Assembly: GCA_027946555.1 (NCBI GenBank)
Contig: JAPEVC010000070.1
Location: 62,001 to 126,000, forward strand
From: Gnomoniopsis sp. IMI 355080
Lineage: Eukaryota; Ascomycota; Sordariomycetes; Diaporthales; Gnomoniaceae
Direction of reading: 5' to 3'
DNA length: 64,000 bases
Part shown: piece after piece, positions 24,917-37,235 of the stretch
Numbering within the stretch: position 1 is the first letter of the stretch
How the letters are laid out: each line of letters begins with the position of its first letter
Notes under the pieces: generated by a model
Told to the model about the DNA's origin: nothing
Seen by the model: the letters and a program-made list of their open reading frames with translations, nothing else
Databases searched by the model: none
Made by a program: the position numbers and the translations under genes

Positions 24917-25658
24917 GTCGCATCGAGATTGATATGCGGATGGCGTAATGGCGTAATAATGTATCAATGAGCTCACCTCTGGTGGGGTTGACGAGCTCGG
25001 CACGGGCGGATAGAACCTCACACTATAGCCCTCCTACCAAAGTCGTGTCTTTCGGCCGTTGACATGTATTTCAGAGTTTACTTGCTACCCGACTTGGAAA
25101 CTTGTCTTACCCACGCTGTGGGCATGGGCTCTCAGGGGCAAGCTGAGCAGATTACTATGTGATCTCTTGTACATTGAACAGAAAATCGTTCAGCGGCTGC
25201 TTGTAAGCCACCTGTTTAGTGGGTTACGACCTGACTTCTGGGGCATTTAACAACCTAGGTACCAAGGTATACTTTGTACGGGGTACCTAATAAGTGCAGC
25301 TATAGGCGCCGCATACCTAGGTAGGTAACTAGACCAGCTAGATGCCGACAACATCTCACGTCCAGACGTCTAAGCGACGACCTCCGCTTATACGGTCAGG
25401 GTGACCAAGCAAAACTGGTCTTCAGTGAGATAAGTCATAGCCTCCAAAGCGCAACCTCGTTGATTAGAGCTGCACGTCAACAACGCGCAACCCCTGCAAA
25501 CACAAATGCCCCGCGATTTTCGATAAAGGCTTATCGGACAGTATTGGATTACATGCTGTTAGTGCGACCCCTCGTCAATTTTGAACTTTTTTTTCTGAGT
25601 GATTCCGGTTGGCGACAGCCTTCCTCTCTGACGCCGACCACCCTCACCAACCCCCAAG
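24917..25658. promoter_or_regulatory. Divergent promoter region (DsbA-like gene / ADE6)
   Basis: These 742 bp separate the starts of two divergent genes. The region holds a cluster of CCTAGG-centred motifs: AACCTAGGTACC at 25252-25263, GGTACCTAA near 25282 and an exact TACCTAGGTA at 25314-25323. No TATA box or known factor site is claimed. Confidence 0.5.
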
Positions 25659-28600
25659 ATGCCCCACGAAACGATTGTTGGAGGCTCATGCTATACGGCT
25701 GCAGAGGCTCAAAAGCTTCTGGGTCGTATCAACAAACAAAGTGATGTCAAGGTTAAGGCCATCCAGGGGAACTGGCTCTATTACGTTGACCTGAAGAAGG
25801 GTCAGGCAGGACTCGACAAAGTGCAGCAATTGCTCCAGGTCAAACCCGCGACGACCGTTCCCGCAACTGACAACGGTGTTCAAATCTACATTACTCCTCG
25901 GAATATTTCTCCATGGAGCTCCAAGGCTACCAGCATTGCTCACGTCTGCGGCCTGAAGGAACAAATTCACCGTATCGAACGGGGTCGAGTGATCACCATT
26001 GAGTTTGAGGGTTCCGCGCAGAACGACGCGCCCTTCCGCGATGTCATACACGACCGAATGACCGAGACCATCACCACCGAGCTGCCATCTATGGATGCTA
26101 TGTTTGTGGAGGGCCAGCGCGCGCCCTTGGTTGTCGTCGACATCTTTGCGAATGGCCAGGAGCCTCTGTCCACTCTCGCGGACTACAACAAGAAGATGGG
26201 GTTGGCTCTGAGTCAAGATGAAATGCAATACCTTGTTGATGCCTATACGAAGCTGGGGAGACCACCACACGATGTGGAATTATTTATGTTTGCCCAGGTC
26301 AACTCGGAGTATGTCTTCGGTGACAGCCCTTCTGTGATGTATCCCGTTGGACGAGTGTCCAATCAACTCTCGATTCGTTCTTCTTCAGTTTCTGACCACT
26401 CGTCTTCAATAGGCATTGTCGTCATAAAGTCTTCAATGCGGCCTGGACTATCGATGGGAAGCCCATGGGAAAGAGTCTCTTCGAAATGATCAAGAATACC
26501 CACAAGAAAGTTCCAGACTTTACTGTCTCTGCCTATAGCGACAACGCTGCCGTCCTGCAGGGAGATGTGTCAAATTTCTGGGCCCCAGACTATTCTACTG
26601 GCACCTGGAAGCTCAGTAATGAGGTGCTACACCCTCTGATCAAGGTCGAGACGCACAATCATCCGACGGCCATTTCTCCATTTCCAGGCGCTGCAACTGG
26701 TTCTGGAGGCGAAATAAGAGTATGCACCTCCCGTCATGAAACCCTGTAGCATTTCCTTAGTATCGCAGGGAGCCAGAAACGAATGTTTACTTCTATCGTC
26801 TTTTACTGGCTGAGGTCATCTTGATTTGGTTTTTACCCCTGCTGACCACTCGATCCAGGACGAAGGCGCTGTTGGAAGGGGTTCAACCCCAAAGGCTGGC
26901 TTGTGCGGCTTCTGGGTCTCTGACTTGCACATTCCTGGTAAAGTCGAGCCATGGGAAGTAGATATTGGCAGACCTGGTCACTATGCCAGCAGTCTCGACA
27001 TCATGCTGGAAGCACCCATTGGCTCTGCCAGATTCAACAACGAGTTTGGTCGGCCATGTCTGACCGGAACATTCAGGACTCTGCTTACGAACGGCAGTGG
27101 TGAGGATACTAACCCTGACTGGAGGGGTTATCATAAGCCCATCATGATTGCAGGTGGTCTTGGCTCTGTGAGGCCACAGCACGCGTTGAAGAACGAATCC
27201 GACGTTCATGACGGTGCCTACGTCATTGTTCTTGGAGGACCTGCCATGCTGATCGGTCTCGGAGGTGGTGCAGCATCGAGTGCTGTCGGAGGTGGCAATG
27301 CGGATCTTGACTTCGACTCGGTGCAACGAGGCAACCCAGAAATGGAGCGCCGCGCTCAGATGGTCATTAACACGTGTGTTGCACTAGGAGAGAACAATCC
27401 AATTGCCATGATCCACGACGTCGGTGCTGGCGGTATCTCCAATGCGCTGCCTGAGCTTGTGAAAGACGCTGGTTTCGGCGGCAAGTTTGAGCTGCGACAG
27501 GTGGAGAGCGCTGATGGTAGCATGAGTCCCCTGCAGATTTGGTGCAATGAGGCTCAGGAGAGATATGTGGTGCTCGTCAACAGGGATGGCATGAACCGTT
27601 TCCAGAGCATCTGTGGTGAGTCCATTTACGAAACACTCGTTTACCATCAATCTGACACAAGACAGAACGCGAGCGTTGTGGGTTTTCTAACGTCGGGAAC
27701 GTGACCGCAAAGGACCAAAACGGTGCTGCGAGGCTGATTCTGACTGATCGAGAGTCTAAAGAGTACCCGGTGCCTATTGATCTACCGATGGATGCTTTGT
27801 TCCCTCCGGGCCGCCGTCAGGAACGAGTTGTCGAGAGCATCAAGAAGTCTCTTCCTGCTTTTGATGCAGCAAACATCATCCAAGAGAAGTATGGAATGTC
27901 AGAGAGGATACCATTGATTGCCAAGGCTACGGAACTGGTCTTCTCTCTGCCTGCCGTGGGATCGAAGATGTTCTTGATCACTATCGCAGACCGAGTGAGT
28001 GAAACATCTATCTTAGGCGGTGAAACGATGCTAATACTAGCAGACGGTCGGCGGTCTAACGGTGCAAGATCAACTTGTTGGTCCCTGGCAGACCCCTGTG
28101 GCAGACGTCGCGGTCACATTGGGCTCTTTCAGCCTCGACGACAAGACCCGTCACGGTGAGGCCATGGCGATGGGAGAGAAGCCCACACTCGCCCTCATTT
28201 CTCCCGGAGCTTCTGCGAGAATGGCTGTTGTGGAAAGTCTAATGAACCTCGGTGCTGCCCACATCAAAGGCGCTACCGATGTCCGAGGCGATCTGAGACG
28301 AGTTAAGCTTTCTGCCAATTGGATGGCTGCTGTCAATCACCCTGGTGAAGGAGCTGCGCTGTTTGAGGCTGTTCAGGCGATTGGAATGGAGCTCTGTCCG
28401 GAATTGAAAGTGTCCATACCTGTGGGCAAAGACTCTACATCCATGAAGGCTTCATGGAAGGACGACAGTGGAGATTTGAAGAGCGTGACAGCGCCTGTCT
28501 CTGTCGTCATTTCAGCGTTTACGCCTGTGGAGGACGTCCGCAATACGTGGACGCCACAATTGCGACGAGTTGAGGAAGTTGGCGAGTCGGTTCTGATGTT

Positions 28601-30065
28601 CGTCGATCTTGCTCAGGGATACAGCGCAATGGGGGGCTCAGCTCTTGCCCAGGTGCTGGGGCAACTCGGCAACGAAGCGCCCGACGTTCGCGACACCAGG
28701 CTCATTGTGGATTACTTCGATGCGCTGTCCCAGCTACATGAGGAGAATGTGGTGCTCGCCTACCACGATCGCTCCGACGGAGGCTTGCTGACCACTATTG
28801 CTGAGATGATGTTCGCCGGCCGCTGTGCCGTGGATGTTGCGATCGACGAGCTTGCGAAGACCTCATCCGTGTCCGATGCGCTGGCGGCGTTGTTTAATGA
28901 AGAGCTTGGAGCCGTATTCCAGATCCGCAAATCAGACGAAAAGAAATTCCGCCGATGCTTTGCAACTTGCGGACCCCCACCAGGTCTGCTGAAGAAGATT
29001 GGCTACATACGCGCTACATCAAAACAGTCACTGGTTGTCCGTCATGGAGGTACTACACTAGTGGACCTGGACCGCGCTCAAATGCAGCAATGGTGGTCTG
29101 CCACATCTTACGAGATGCAAAAGCTGCGCGACAATCCGTCCTGCGCCGACTCCGAATTCTCCTCTATCCTCGATTCTCAAGATCCAGGCTTATCCTACAA
29201 GTTGAAGTTCAACCCTTCAGATGACACCATGCCGGCCTTGACCACATTGAAGTCGCTCGTCACCCAGCGTCCTCGCGTCGCTATCCTTCGCGAGCAAGGA
29301 GTGAACGGTCACGCCGAAATGGCGTTCGCCTTCCGCGCAGCAGGCTTTGACGCCGTAGATATCCACATGACTGACATTCTGTCGGGCTTCTCTCTCGACG
29401 GCTTCCGGGGTCTCGCTGCTTGCGGTGGCTTCTCCTACGGCGACGTCCTCGGTGCAGGTCAAGGATGGGCCAAGTCTATCCTCATGCACGAGAACGCTCG
29501 TCGCACATTCGAAAATTTCTTCCGGCGCCAAGACACATTCACTCTCGGCGTGTGTAATGGCTGCCAGATGCTCTCACGACTAAAGGAACTCATTCCTGGC
29601 GCGGAGCACTGGCCTGCCTTCGTCGAGAACACCTCCCAGCAGTTTGAGGCGCGCTACAGCATGGTACAGGTCAGCGATTCCCTCGAGGATAAGTCTGTCT
29701 TCTTCGCAGGCATGTCAGGATCTTTGCTTCCCATCGTCGTCTCGCACGGCGAAGGACGCGCTGAGTTCTCCGGCCCCGTAGGCGCGGGATTACAGGCTTG
29801 TAATAATGAGGGTCTGATACCCCTACGCTACACGGACAATCACGGTAGCGTCACCGAGAAGTATCCTTTCAACCCGAACGGTAGTCCGCAGGGTATCGCG
29901 GGTGTGCGCAGCCGTGATGGCCGCGTCTTGGCTATGATGCCGCACCCTGAACGGACGATCATGGCTGATGTGGCTAGCTGGGCGCCGAGGGAGGATATAG
30001 AGTCGTGGGGCACGTTTGGGCCTTGGGTGAGGATGTTTAGGAATGCTAGACGGTGGGTTGGATGA
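25659..30065 (+). CDS. ADE6: Phosphoribosylformylglycinamidine synthase (FGAM synthase)
   Basis: The enzyme makes FGAM from FGAR, glutamine and ATP, step 4 of de novo purine synthesis in the cytosol. Exons are 25659-26308, 26413-26719, 26859-27615, 27666-27994 and 28044-30065, giving 1354 residues, the normal length for the large eukaryotic enzyme. The N-terminal PurS-like domain is followed by two PurM/AIRS halves ([48 protein letters not shown], and YHDRSDGGLLTTIAEMMF in the second half). The C-terminal class I glutaminase has nucleophile C1185 in GVCNGCQM and H1315/E1317 in MPHPERT. All four splices restore family sequence, for example NSEHCRHK across intron 1 and CERERCGFSN across intron 3. 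The last acceptor is a TAGCAG tandem site. The gene is convergent with the isocyanide synthase, 1.07 kb away. Confidence 0.98.
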
Positions 30066-31140
30066 ACCGGGACGGACTGAGATGTGCTATCATGGATCAG
30101 AGGTATGGGACAAGGGAATGTACTTGAAAATTTTTGGGTCGTGTGCATTTTCACTACGCAAGTTCTATAGATGTTGCATGTGAATAAAATTCTGTATTGA
30201 TGCTACAGTCCAGAACCGACTGCGTGAACTTGAGGCTGAGCGTCTACGAGGTCAAGCAGCTTGAAACCTCTGCTATACGATGATTGAGATTTCCACAAGG
30301 GTACCGGGATTTCAAAAAAAAAAAAAAACAGAAAAAAGAACAGAAAAAAAAACCCCCAGATCTACCGTGTGTTGTAATAGGCGGCCTAAAGTAACTTGAC
30401 ACTTTGCTATGGGCATCGCAAATGGTTGGTAACGTTAAAGAGACTGCACGCAGATGAGATCAGGTAGCCCATCCCACATCGTCATTACTTAGGTACCTAT
30501 CAAGGTAACAAAAGCCTCGAGCCTCGTCAAACCCTTAATATCAGATTCTGCCCGTGCTTGGAACGCAATGACCAAATGCCATCCTATTCAAGCGATATAT
30601 ACATCGTTCTCGGCCGAATTCATAGGATCTCTAGCCACAAGGAATAAGCTCCCACTTCTGGGTACGATCTTGTGATTGACTAAGGCTCGTAAGTCTTTCT
30701 GTTGACCTGTGCACAAGCCCAGTCCAAATCCCTTGCTAGTAGTCACTGAGAGTATTATCTCATCAGTACTTTAGGTTTAAACTTGCGACACTGAACCTTG
30801 GCCAAGCTTTCTCTAGGCAATGAGCGGCTCATCCCCATGCGAGCAACAAGCGAAGAGTCTCATGCGAACTGTTCGGACAATTTGCATCCCATGCCAGTCT
30901 ATCTTTTCTTCGCATTGGTAGTCAATGAAGTTAATCTTGCACATGAGAGTCTGTATAATGAACAATAATTCATGGCTAAGCTTTTCTGTAAATATCATAG
31001 GATCGACACAAATTCAAGCAACGCAGCAGGCTGTTTACAGCACGCCCTCTTCAGGAGTCAGGTATCATAGTAATCGTCCTACAACGGAGAAAGAAATGAA
31101 AAGAAAAAGAAAAAAACAGGGGGTGGGGATGTGCCAGTCT
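30066..31140. other. Convergent intergenic region ADE6 / isocyanide synthase
   Basis: This is the 3' flank of two convergent genes. It holds an A-rich low-complexity run at 30314-30352 and a TAGGTACCTA palindrome at 30490-30499. A second A-rich tract lies near 31085-31120. No gene is seen. Confidence 0.6.
30314..30352 (+). repeat. A-rich low-complexity tract
   Basis: This stretch has A runs of about 15, 6 and 9 broken by CAG and GAACAG, ending in CCCCC. It could reflect a poly-A-like insertion scar or plain slippage; no adjoining retroelement is seen. Confidence 0.8.
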
Positions 31141-33355
31141 TTAATCAAAGTGGATTCTCCACAATTCCCGGTCGCACCCAGCTGTGAAGTCGCTCCTTGT
31201 ATGCATCATCAGAATGTTGTCCGAGACAAGGAGGTCGCCCTTCTCCCACGAGTGCCAATATGCCACACGGCGATCGTGAAGCAGACCATCAAGGATGGCA
31301 CAAATCTCATCCTGGGAGCTTTTTGGAATTGGGCCGTCCTTGTCCTCGATGGTTATGAAGGTGGGGTCAAACTTGGTCTTGGATTCAGGCCAGGGCTCGT
31401 GATATCGCAGGCATCTAGTGACAAGTGTCAGCAGGTCTTGGAGCATAAACGACAATGATATCGGGGCGGACGGGGGTGACTTACGGTTGTCCGTGTGTGG
31501 GGTGGTCGACAATTAATGGTAGCCCGCGAAGTTTGGTGGCGTCAAAGGCGGAGGTGGAGACGCCCCAAGTCAAGCTTCGTAGGTAGTCGAGCGAAAGACT
31601 CTCAGGGAGATACTTGAAAACCAATGTTGAGCTCGAGAACAATGTGAACCCAGTATCCTTTGGAGACGCTGTGACACCCGTGAAGACTTGGAATCTGTGG
31701 ATCGTTAGAAGAGATTTTCGGGTCGTTTGGAAGGAAACAGCGGTATATCACTCACTTTGGTGGAGTGGACACCAGTTCCTCTTCTCCATTCGCATTGGTT
31801 CTCTTCACAGTCTTGAAAAGACCATCGTAGTGGAAAGGCATCCATTCAGCCGATAGCACATTGTTCAGTCCCTTGGAATCTGTGCCCTGGTCCTTGACTT
31901 CAAGTACTAAACCAAACTTCCACTCCGTTGGTTCGCCGAACTCTTTACTCTTTTGGACGAAAAGGTCCCGATCCGTCGTCTTGGAAAATCCACGGAGTGT
32001 GACTGGCGAGTTCACCTCTGCCAAGGCTCGTACTTTGGCGGCGTCGACGTCTTGGATAGCCATCTTGTTCGGGCCTGCCGCGGGTCGAATAAGCAAGCCT
32101 GAAGGATACAAGGGCTCACAGAGGATGCCCCCTTTGTCTTCGCCCCATGACAAGAACGGTGATTTTTCACGAAAGTAGGTGGGGCGAGAATTTTCGTAGA
32201 CGAGCTCATAAGCATCATCTGCTTCGAAGGTCTCCCGGTGTCCTGTCGTTACTGTTCCGTCGAGTCGAACGGCCAAGGTGCTGTGCCATGGGGTTGTGAA
32301 TCCGGTATCTGTTGGCAGAAGACTGATAGAAATCTTCTTTTCGTTTTTGGATGGGTGAATGGAGAGTCTGAGGTGATCTGAGAAGTTTGCACGGATCGCG
32401 CGCGAAAAGGCCTAGGGTTGTGTCAGCGAATAGTAAGACATAATACTCGCACTCCATCTGATTAGATCTGCGGCCGAGGCTGATTGAACTCACGTCTCCT
32501 CTGAAGAGCATCTCTTTCGCGATGCAAGAAACACCTTTCTTGTACTTGTTCTTCGATCGCACTTCTCCAACAGGGAATACCGTCTTGAGATCAGTCTCCA
32601 AGAACTTGATATAGCCCCGATACGTCAAGCATGTATCTTCGTCTTCTGCAATTTTCTCATTGACATTGAAGTCGCTCTTTGCAAAAGAATTTAGAATAGC
32701 CAAACGAAAATTCGTGGCATTTGTCGTGTAGGACATCTCGTCCAGCTCATCAGGGACGTCAACATGGACGAGATCCTTGAGGCGTGAGAATTGGATGTGG
32801 TTGAACCCTTTTTCTGAGCTCATAGCCCGCAGGGCTTCGCCATATGCCCAAACATTTTTGTCTGGAACACCAAGCAGATCTGGCGCATGTTAGTAGGTAC
32901 TCAGAGAGATAGTATCAGGATGCTAATACCATACCATTGTAGACCAAACCATCAGAGATGATCCTCAGGCTTGCACCGGGAGCATACACGTCTTGAATCG
33001 CTGAGCACAGGCCATTCAAGTGTGCAAGACCAAACTCTTCCGCCTTGTCTGGCAGATGACCCAGGACCTTGTCTCTCGAGTTTGGAGACTTGAACGGGAA
33101 GGCTGGAAGACACATCTTCAGAGGCTGGCCGGCCTTGACGCTGGTATGAATCTGAGCAAGGAACTTGAAGTAGTCGTCCGTCAAGTGGGCCGAGTGGCCA
33201 TGTGTGCTTAGTTGATAACGAGAGATCACAGCCAATATATTGGATGCGATTTTCATGGACTCAGTGTCCATATCATTAGCCTTTTGCATCGATGAAGCTA
33301 AATCCATCGGAGAAAAGACCCCAGATGGGTGTGTGACGCGTGTGGAAGCCAACAT
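31141..33355 (-). CDS. Isocyanide synthase - TauD dioxygenase fusion
   Basis: This is a fungal isocyanide (isonitrile) synthase of the PvcA/DIT1 family fused to a TauD-type Fe(II)/2-oxoglutarate dioxygenase. Isocyanide synthases convert the amino group of an amino acid, usually Tyr or Trp, to an isonitrile with ribulose-5-phosphate as carbon donor; the dioxygenase then oxidises the product. Exons are 33355-32935, 32879-32494, 32411-31756, 31694-31485 and 31414-31141, giving 648 residues. The first domain (about 25-340) has CLPAFPFKSPN, LPDKAEEFGLAHLNGLC, ISDGLVYNDLLGVPD and RLSIHPS. The second has the iron ligands H463 and D465 (MPFHYDG) and H629 (MMHTR), with Arg in RELWRIHFD for 2-oxoglutarate. 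Splices carry normal branch sites. The architecture is that of Aspergillus xanthocillin-type synthases (XanB), not the NRPS-like fused type. The substrate is not predictable from what I see. Confidence 0.95.
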
Positions 33356-35529
33356 GTTCCTTGTGGTAGGTAGGGATGGCGCTGAACCTTAAAGTCAAAT
33401 GGTCGTACCTGCAGTCTCTGAAGGCCTACAGTATAGCGACTTGTCTTTTAATATTAAGAAAAGGTTGAAATGAAAGAAAGAAGAAAGCTTGGTTTGGATT
33501 TGCGATTCAGACGTGCTCGAGTGGCAAGCAAGATAGGTCCCAACTGGTTGGAAGATTACTTAGTCTTATATACAAGAGTGAGACGTTATCGAGCCTTTGA
33601 AAGAAGGGGCCACTGGATCTTTTCAACGATTTGCAGATCAAATGGATGGGCATCGCTTGTTGTCCAAAGAGGCAGTCTTTCTAGCATGCAAACAAGTTTT
33701 CTCGGTTGTCGCCGTCGGATATACTAGGTATCCCAACGAGGCGCAGTACTATGAATTCTCACCTGGGAGACTCTAGTCGCTCTTCGGTCTATAGGTAGCC
33801 GTCCCTATTTTCTCACGGTTTCCGGGACTGCAACCTGGCAGTTGGCTCAACCTCGGTGTTCTCCGCTGGTTGTCTACCTTGCATCGTTTCGAAAACATTG
33901 TAGTAATCGGCGTTCATGCACTCGATGTAGGTCGACCACCCTGGAGGGCTCCAATCTGGATGTTACCCTCACGATGGGTACCTGATCAATTGTAGTCTAG
34001 TCATCCCGAATTTTCCACATTCCGGGCGGGGGACTGAGTCTTGGCAGACAAGATAGCAAGAATTTTTCTTGCTTTCCTTTCTCTGTTTCGAAAAAAAAAA
34101 GGAAAAAGACATGGGCCGAGAACACATGGGATGGGCAGGCATCGTGGGGGGTGGGGGAAGGTGTTTAGTGCGGCATGATCTATGCGAAGACAACTACAGA
34201 GGCTGTGTTTCTATTCCAAGCTACTAGTATGTACCATAGTGGAAGGTCAGTCGGTACCTAGGCTGCTCGGTACTGCCAAGAGGCCAAACCGCGCGCTGAC
34301 TTGATAGCAAACCTCGAGGATGGGGACACCTTGTATCAGCAGAGGGTTGACATATTTTTATTTAGAGTGAATGTACAGTACTACTTACTTGCGACAGCCG
34401 CGGCCTGTACCCTCAGATTATGTAACCCCCTTCATTGTCAGCACCACGGCAATACCTTGGACTGTCAAGTGCCTTTCGCGCAAGTATCCTTCTTTCGCCT
34501 TCTTGCCACTTGGACATCTCTTTTGACTCTCTGTGTTGTACATATATTACCCACTCGGGGGCATGTTCCATAATTGTCTACATGTTGACAAGTCTTCGGA
34601 CGCACGTAGCTGCTTTCAACAACGTGTGCAACGCTCCTCGTGCTCTGTGGACCCGAGGTTGTTCCACTTCTTGCCGCAATCGCAATAGATGATACGATGT
34701 TATTGCCGATATGCGATATGTCAGATGTTGACCTAATAGCACGACCGACCTTGCTCGACAGCGCGCAGGCTGGTGTCATCACGATGGGCCGCGATAGGCC
34801 GCGATGGTGGACACGGAATAGAGATAGATGTACGGAAGAGAGCCTTGCCACGCGGAAGACATGGTGAAAGGATGCAAGTCGTGACTCGTGAGTAAAAATT
34901 GCAAACGGCGGGTGGAAATGGGCCTATGGGGATTGCGATGGACCTGGCCAGTATTACCAATATCTTATCCAGAGATTCCTTCTATGGTTACTACATCCGC
35001 AAACGACGGAACAACCTTGCGATGGGCAATCTGCCAAGCCAGGCGTCATGTTACCTCGGACGCAGCCGCGTCGATCTCGGGTCGTTCGTGAGTCGTGTAA
35101 TCCATGCAGCCTTGCCAGGAGTAACGTCTGAGTTATTTTCACGATACGATCTATATGCCATGATGAGACAGGATGCATCAGATGATATCATCCAATAATG
35201 AGTAGTATGTACCTGGGTACCGTACCTGAAGTCGGCAGACGGTAGAACCAAAACTAATTTTTAACCGCGCGGTCTTTTCTGAACCCCTTTTTTTCTTTGT
35301 GGTTAGCCATACTAAGAGGCTGAGCGACGGAATATACATGGTTTTTAGTAAAATTAGAACATAGTATCGCAAGAACCTGCTTTTACATGGTTCTCTCTGC
35401 TTAGAGTTGCTTTGATATCCGGACTGGTCACTCACATTCAAGCCTTTTTTGCTAGACGCCAACCCAACAGCGGCACTTCTTCTGTCCAAGACTTCCATTT
35501 TGAAAAGTGCATACTGAGAACGGCATTGC
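33356..35529. promoter_or_regulatory. 2.2-kb divergent intergenic region of the isocyanide locus
   Basis: This separates the starts of the isocyanide synthase and the FAD monooxygenase. I see no convincing gene; the short open frames (for example 34465-34851 -) lack domains. It has A/T tracts near 34090 and CCTAGG-type motifs near 33724 and 34253-34262. I looked for the copper-starvation site TGTGCTCA reported for Aspergillus isocyanide genes and did not see it. The length would allow a shared bidirectional promoter or a lost third gene. Confidence 0.5.
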
Positions 35530-37235
35530 ATGATGGATGAGAGCGTTGATTTGGTCGTGGCCGGTGGGGGACCGACTGGCTTACTCTCAGCATTACTAGC
35601 ACAACGACTCGGGCTAACAGTCAGTGTCATTGGTAGGTCGCGCCCCATCAAACACAAACGTGTATATGTGAGAATGTGTCTGACTATGCTTTAGATGCGA
35701 AATCCGGACCGCTTGAATTGGGGAGGGCCGACGCGCTTAATGCTCGCACTCAGCAATATCTTGATGTTGTGGGCATTCTCGACGAGCTCTTACCATTAGG
35801 ATTGCGATGCGACACTAGCTCGACCTATAGCAAAGGAAAATGGACATCCCGCCAGGACAAATGGTGGAAGGGAATAGAGCATTGCCTACACAAGAACTTT
35901 CTTATGATCGGCCAGCCCGTTATTGAGGAGATTCTCACGCGCCATCTCTTGAACGAAAGCCCAAATGTCATTCACTACGAGGAGACTGTCAGTGGTATCA
36001 CGGAGTCTGAAGACGGTGTAATCCTCACTACAGACAAAGGAAGGACTGTGCACGCCAAATACGCTGTGGGCGCGGATGGCGCTCGGTCAACTATTCGCAA
36101 TACACTGGGAATAAGCTTTACAGGCACAAAACCAGAGATGCTCTGGGCCGTCGTTGACACCTTCATTAAGACCGACTTTCCTGTCTCGCCTGAGATTGTC
36201 ACCTTCGAGCTGGACGGCCAGTCACGCGTTTCCTGGATCCCTCGGGAGAGGGGCATGGCACGGTTCTATGTCCTGCTTCCTGGAGGCGAGGTGACTTTGG
36301 AAAGGGCTCAAGAAAGCATCAAGCGACACATGGCTCCACATTTCGTGGACTTTGTCGAAGTCGAATGGTTCAGCACGTTTGATGGTAGGTCACTTTTATC
36401 GAACAGACAGTACATACGAGTGACGCGCAGCTAATGGGTTTGCAATGTTTCACAGTCAAGGAGAGGATTGCCTCTACCTTTGTCACAAAGGAGGGCAGTG
36501 GACGAATCCTGTTGGCAGGAGATGCCGCCCATGTGCACTCTGTAAACGGCGGCCAAGGGTTGAATACCGGTATCGCAGACGCTTTCGCTCTGAGCTGGCG
36601 GGTCGCGGCGGCGATCCAAAACCCTGAATTCACCAGCGACGGTGCCCTGAAGCTGATTCGCAGCTACGACACCGAGCGCCGACAGGTGGCCCAGAACGTG
36701 ATTGATGTCGCCGCAAATCTTGTGCGTGATACTGTGCATACAGCCGCGCAGTATGTGTCGACAATCGAGAAGAATGCTGGATATATCACCGGTGAGTTCT
36801 CCGTCGGTTGTGTTGAGAGAAGCTCAGCTTGCGTTGTAAACTGACAGTGAAATAATAGGTATGGGAGTCTCGTACGATGGTTTGGGCTCTGAACTCATCA
36901 CGGAGTCCAAACAAGGGCTCTGGAAGGCTGGTAAAAGATGCCCTGAGCTTTTCCTGAAACGGTCTGGAGATGAACAGACAACTCGTCTGTACTCGATTCT
37001 TGACTATGGCAAATACTTGATTATATCGATTGGGGGAAGTGGCCAGCACGAATACCAAGGCAAACTCAGTGGCCCTGCGACTCATTTGAGGCTTCTGTCG
37101 CCAGAAGCAGCTTCAGTAACTTCTGAAGATGATGTATTTATATCTGAACTTGTAGATTCGGATGACGATCTGGTCGTGGTTGTGAGGCCCGACATGTATA
37201 TTGGTGAGGTCATCACGAGGAAACAGACTGCCTGA
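35530..37235 (+). CDS. Class A FAD-dependent aromatic monooxygenase
   Basis: The enzyme is an NAD(P)H- and FAD-dependent hydroxylase of the PHBH/phenol hydroxylase superfamily. Exons are 35530-35632, 35695-36384, 36456-36791 and 36859-37235, giving 501 residues; M2 is an alternative start. The Rossmann dinucleotide motif GGGPTG is at 12-17, close to the N-terminus with no signal peptide. The DG motif is in AVGADGARSTIR, and the second FAD motif is GRILLAGDAAHVHSVNGGQGLNTGIADA with GD at 286-287. A C-terminal thioredoxin-like part (VVVVRPDMYIGEV) is usual in the phenol hydroxylase branch. It lies head to head with the isocyanide synthase, suggesting that it tailors the same product; that is inference. 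The aromatic substrate cannot be read from the sequence. Confidence 0.93.

Noticed and set aside
33470..34851. Possible third gene in the isocyanide locus
   Set aside because: Only short domainless frames; no chain of exons with consistent phase found.
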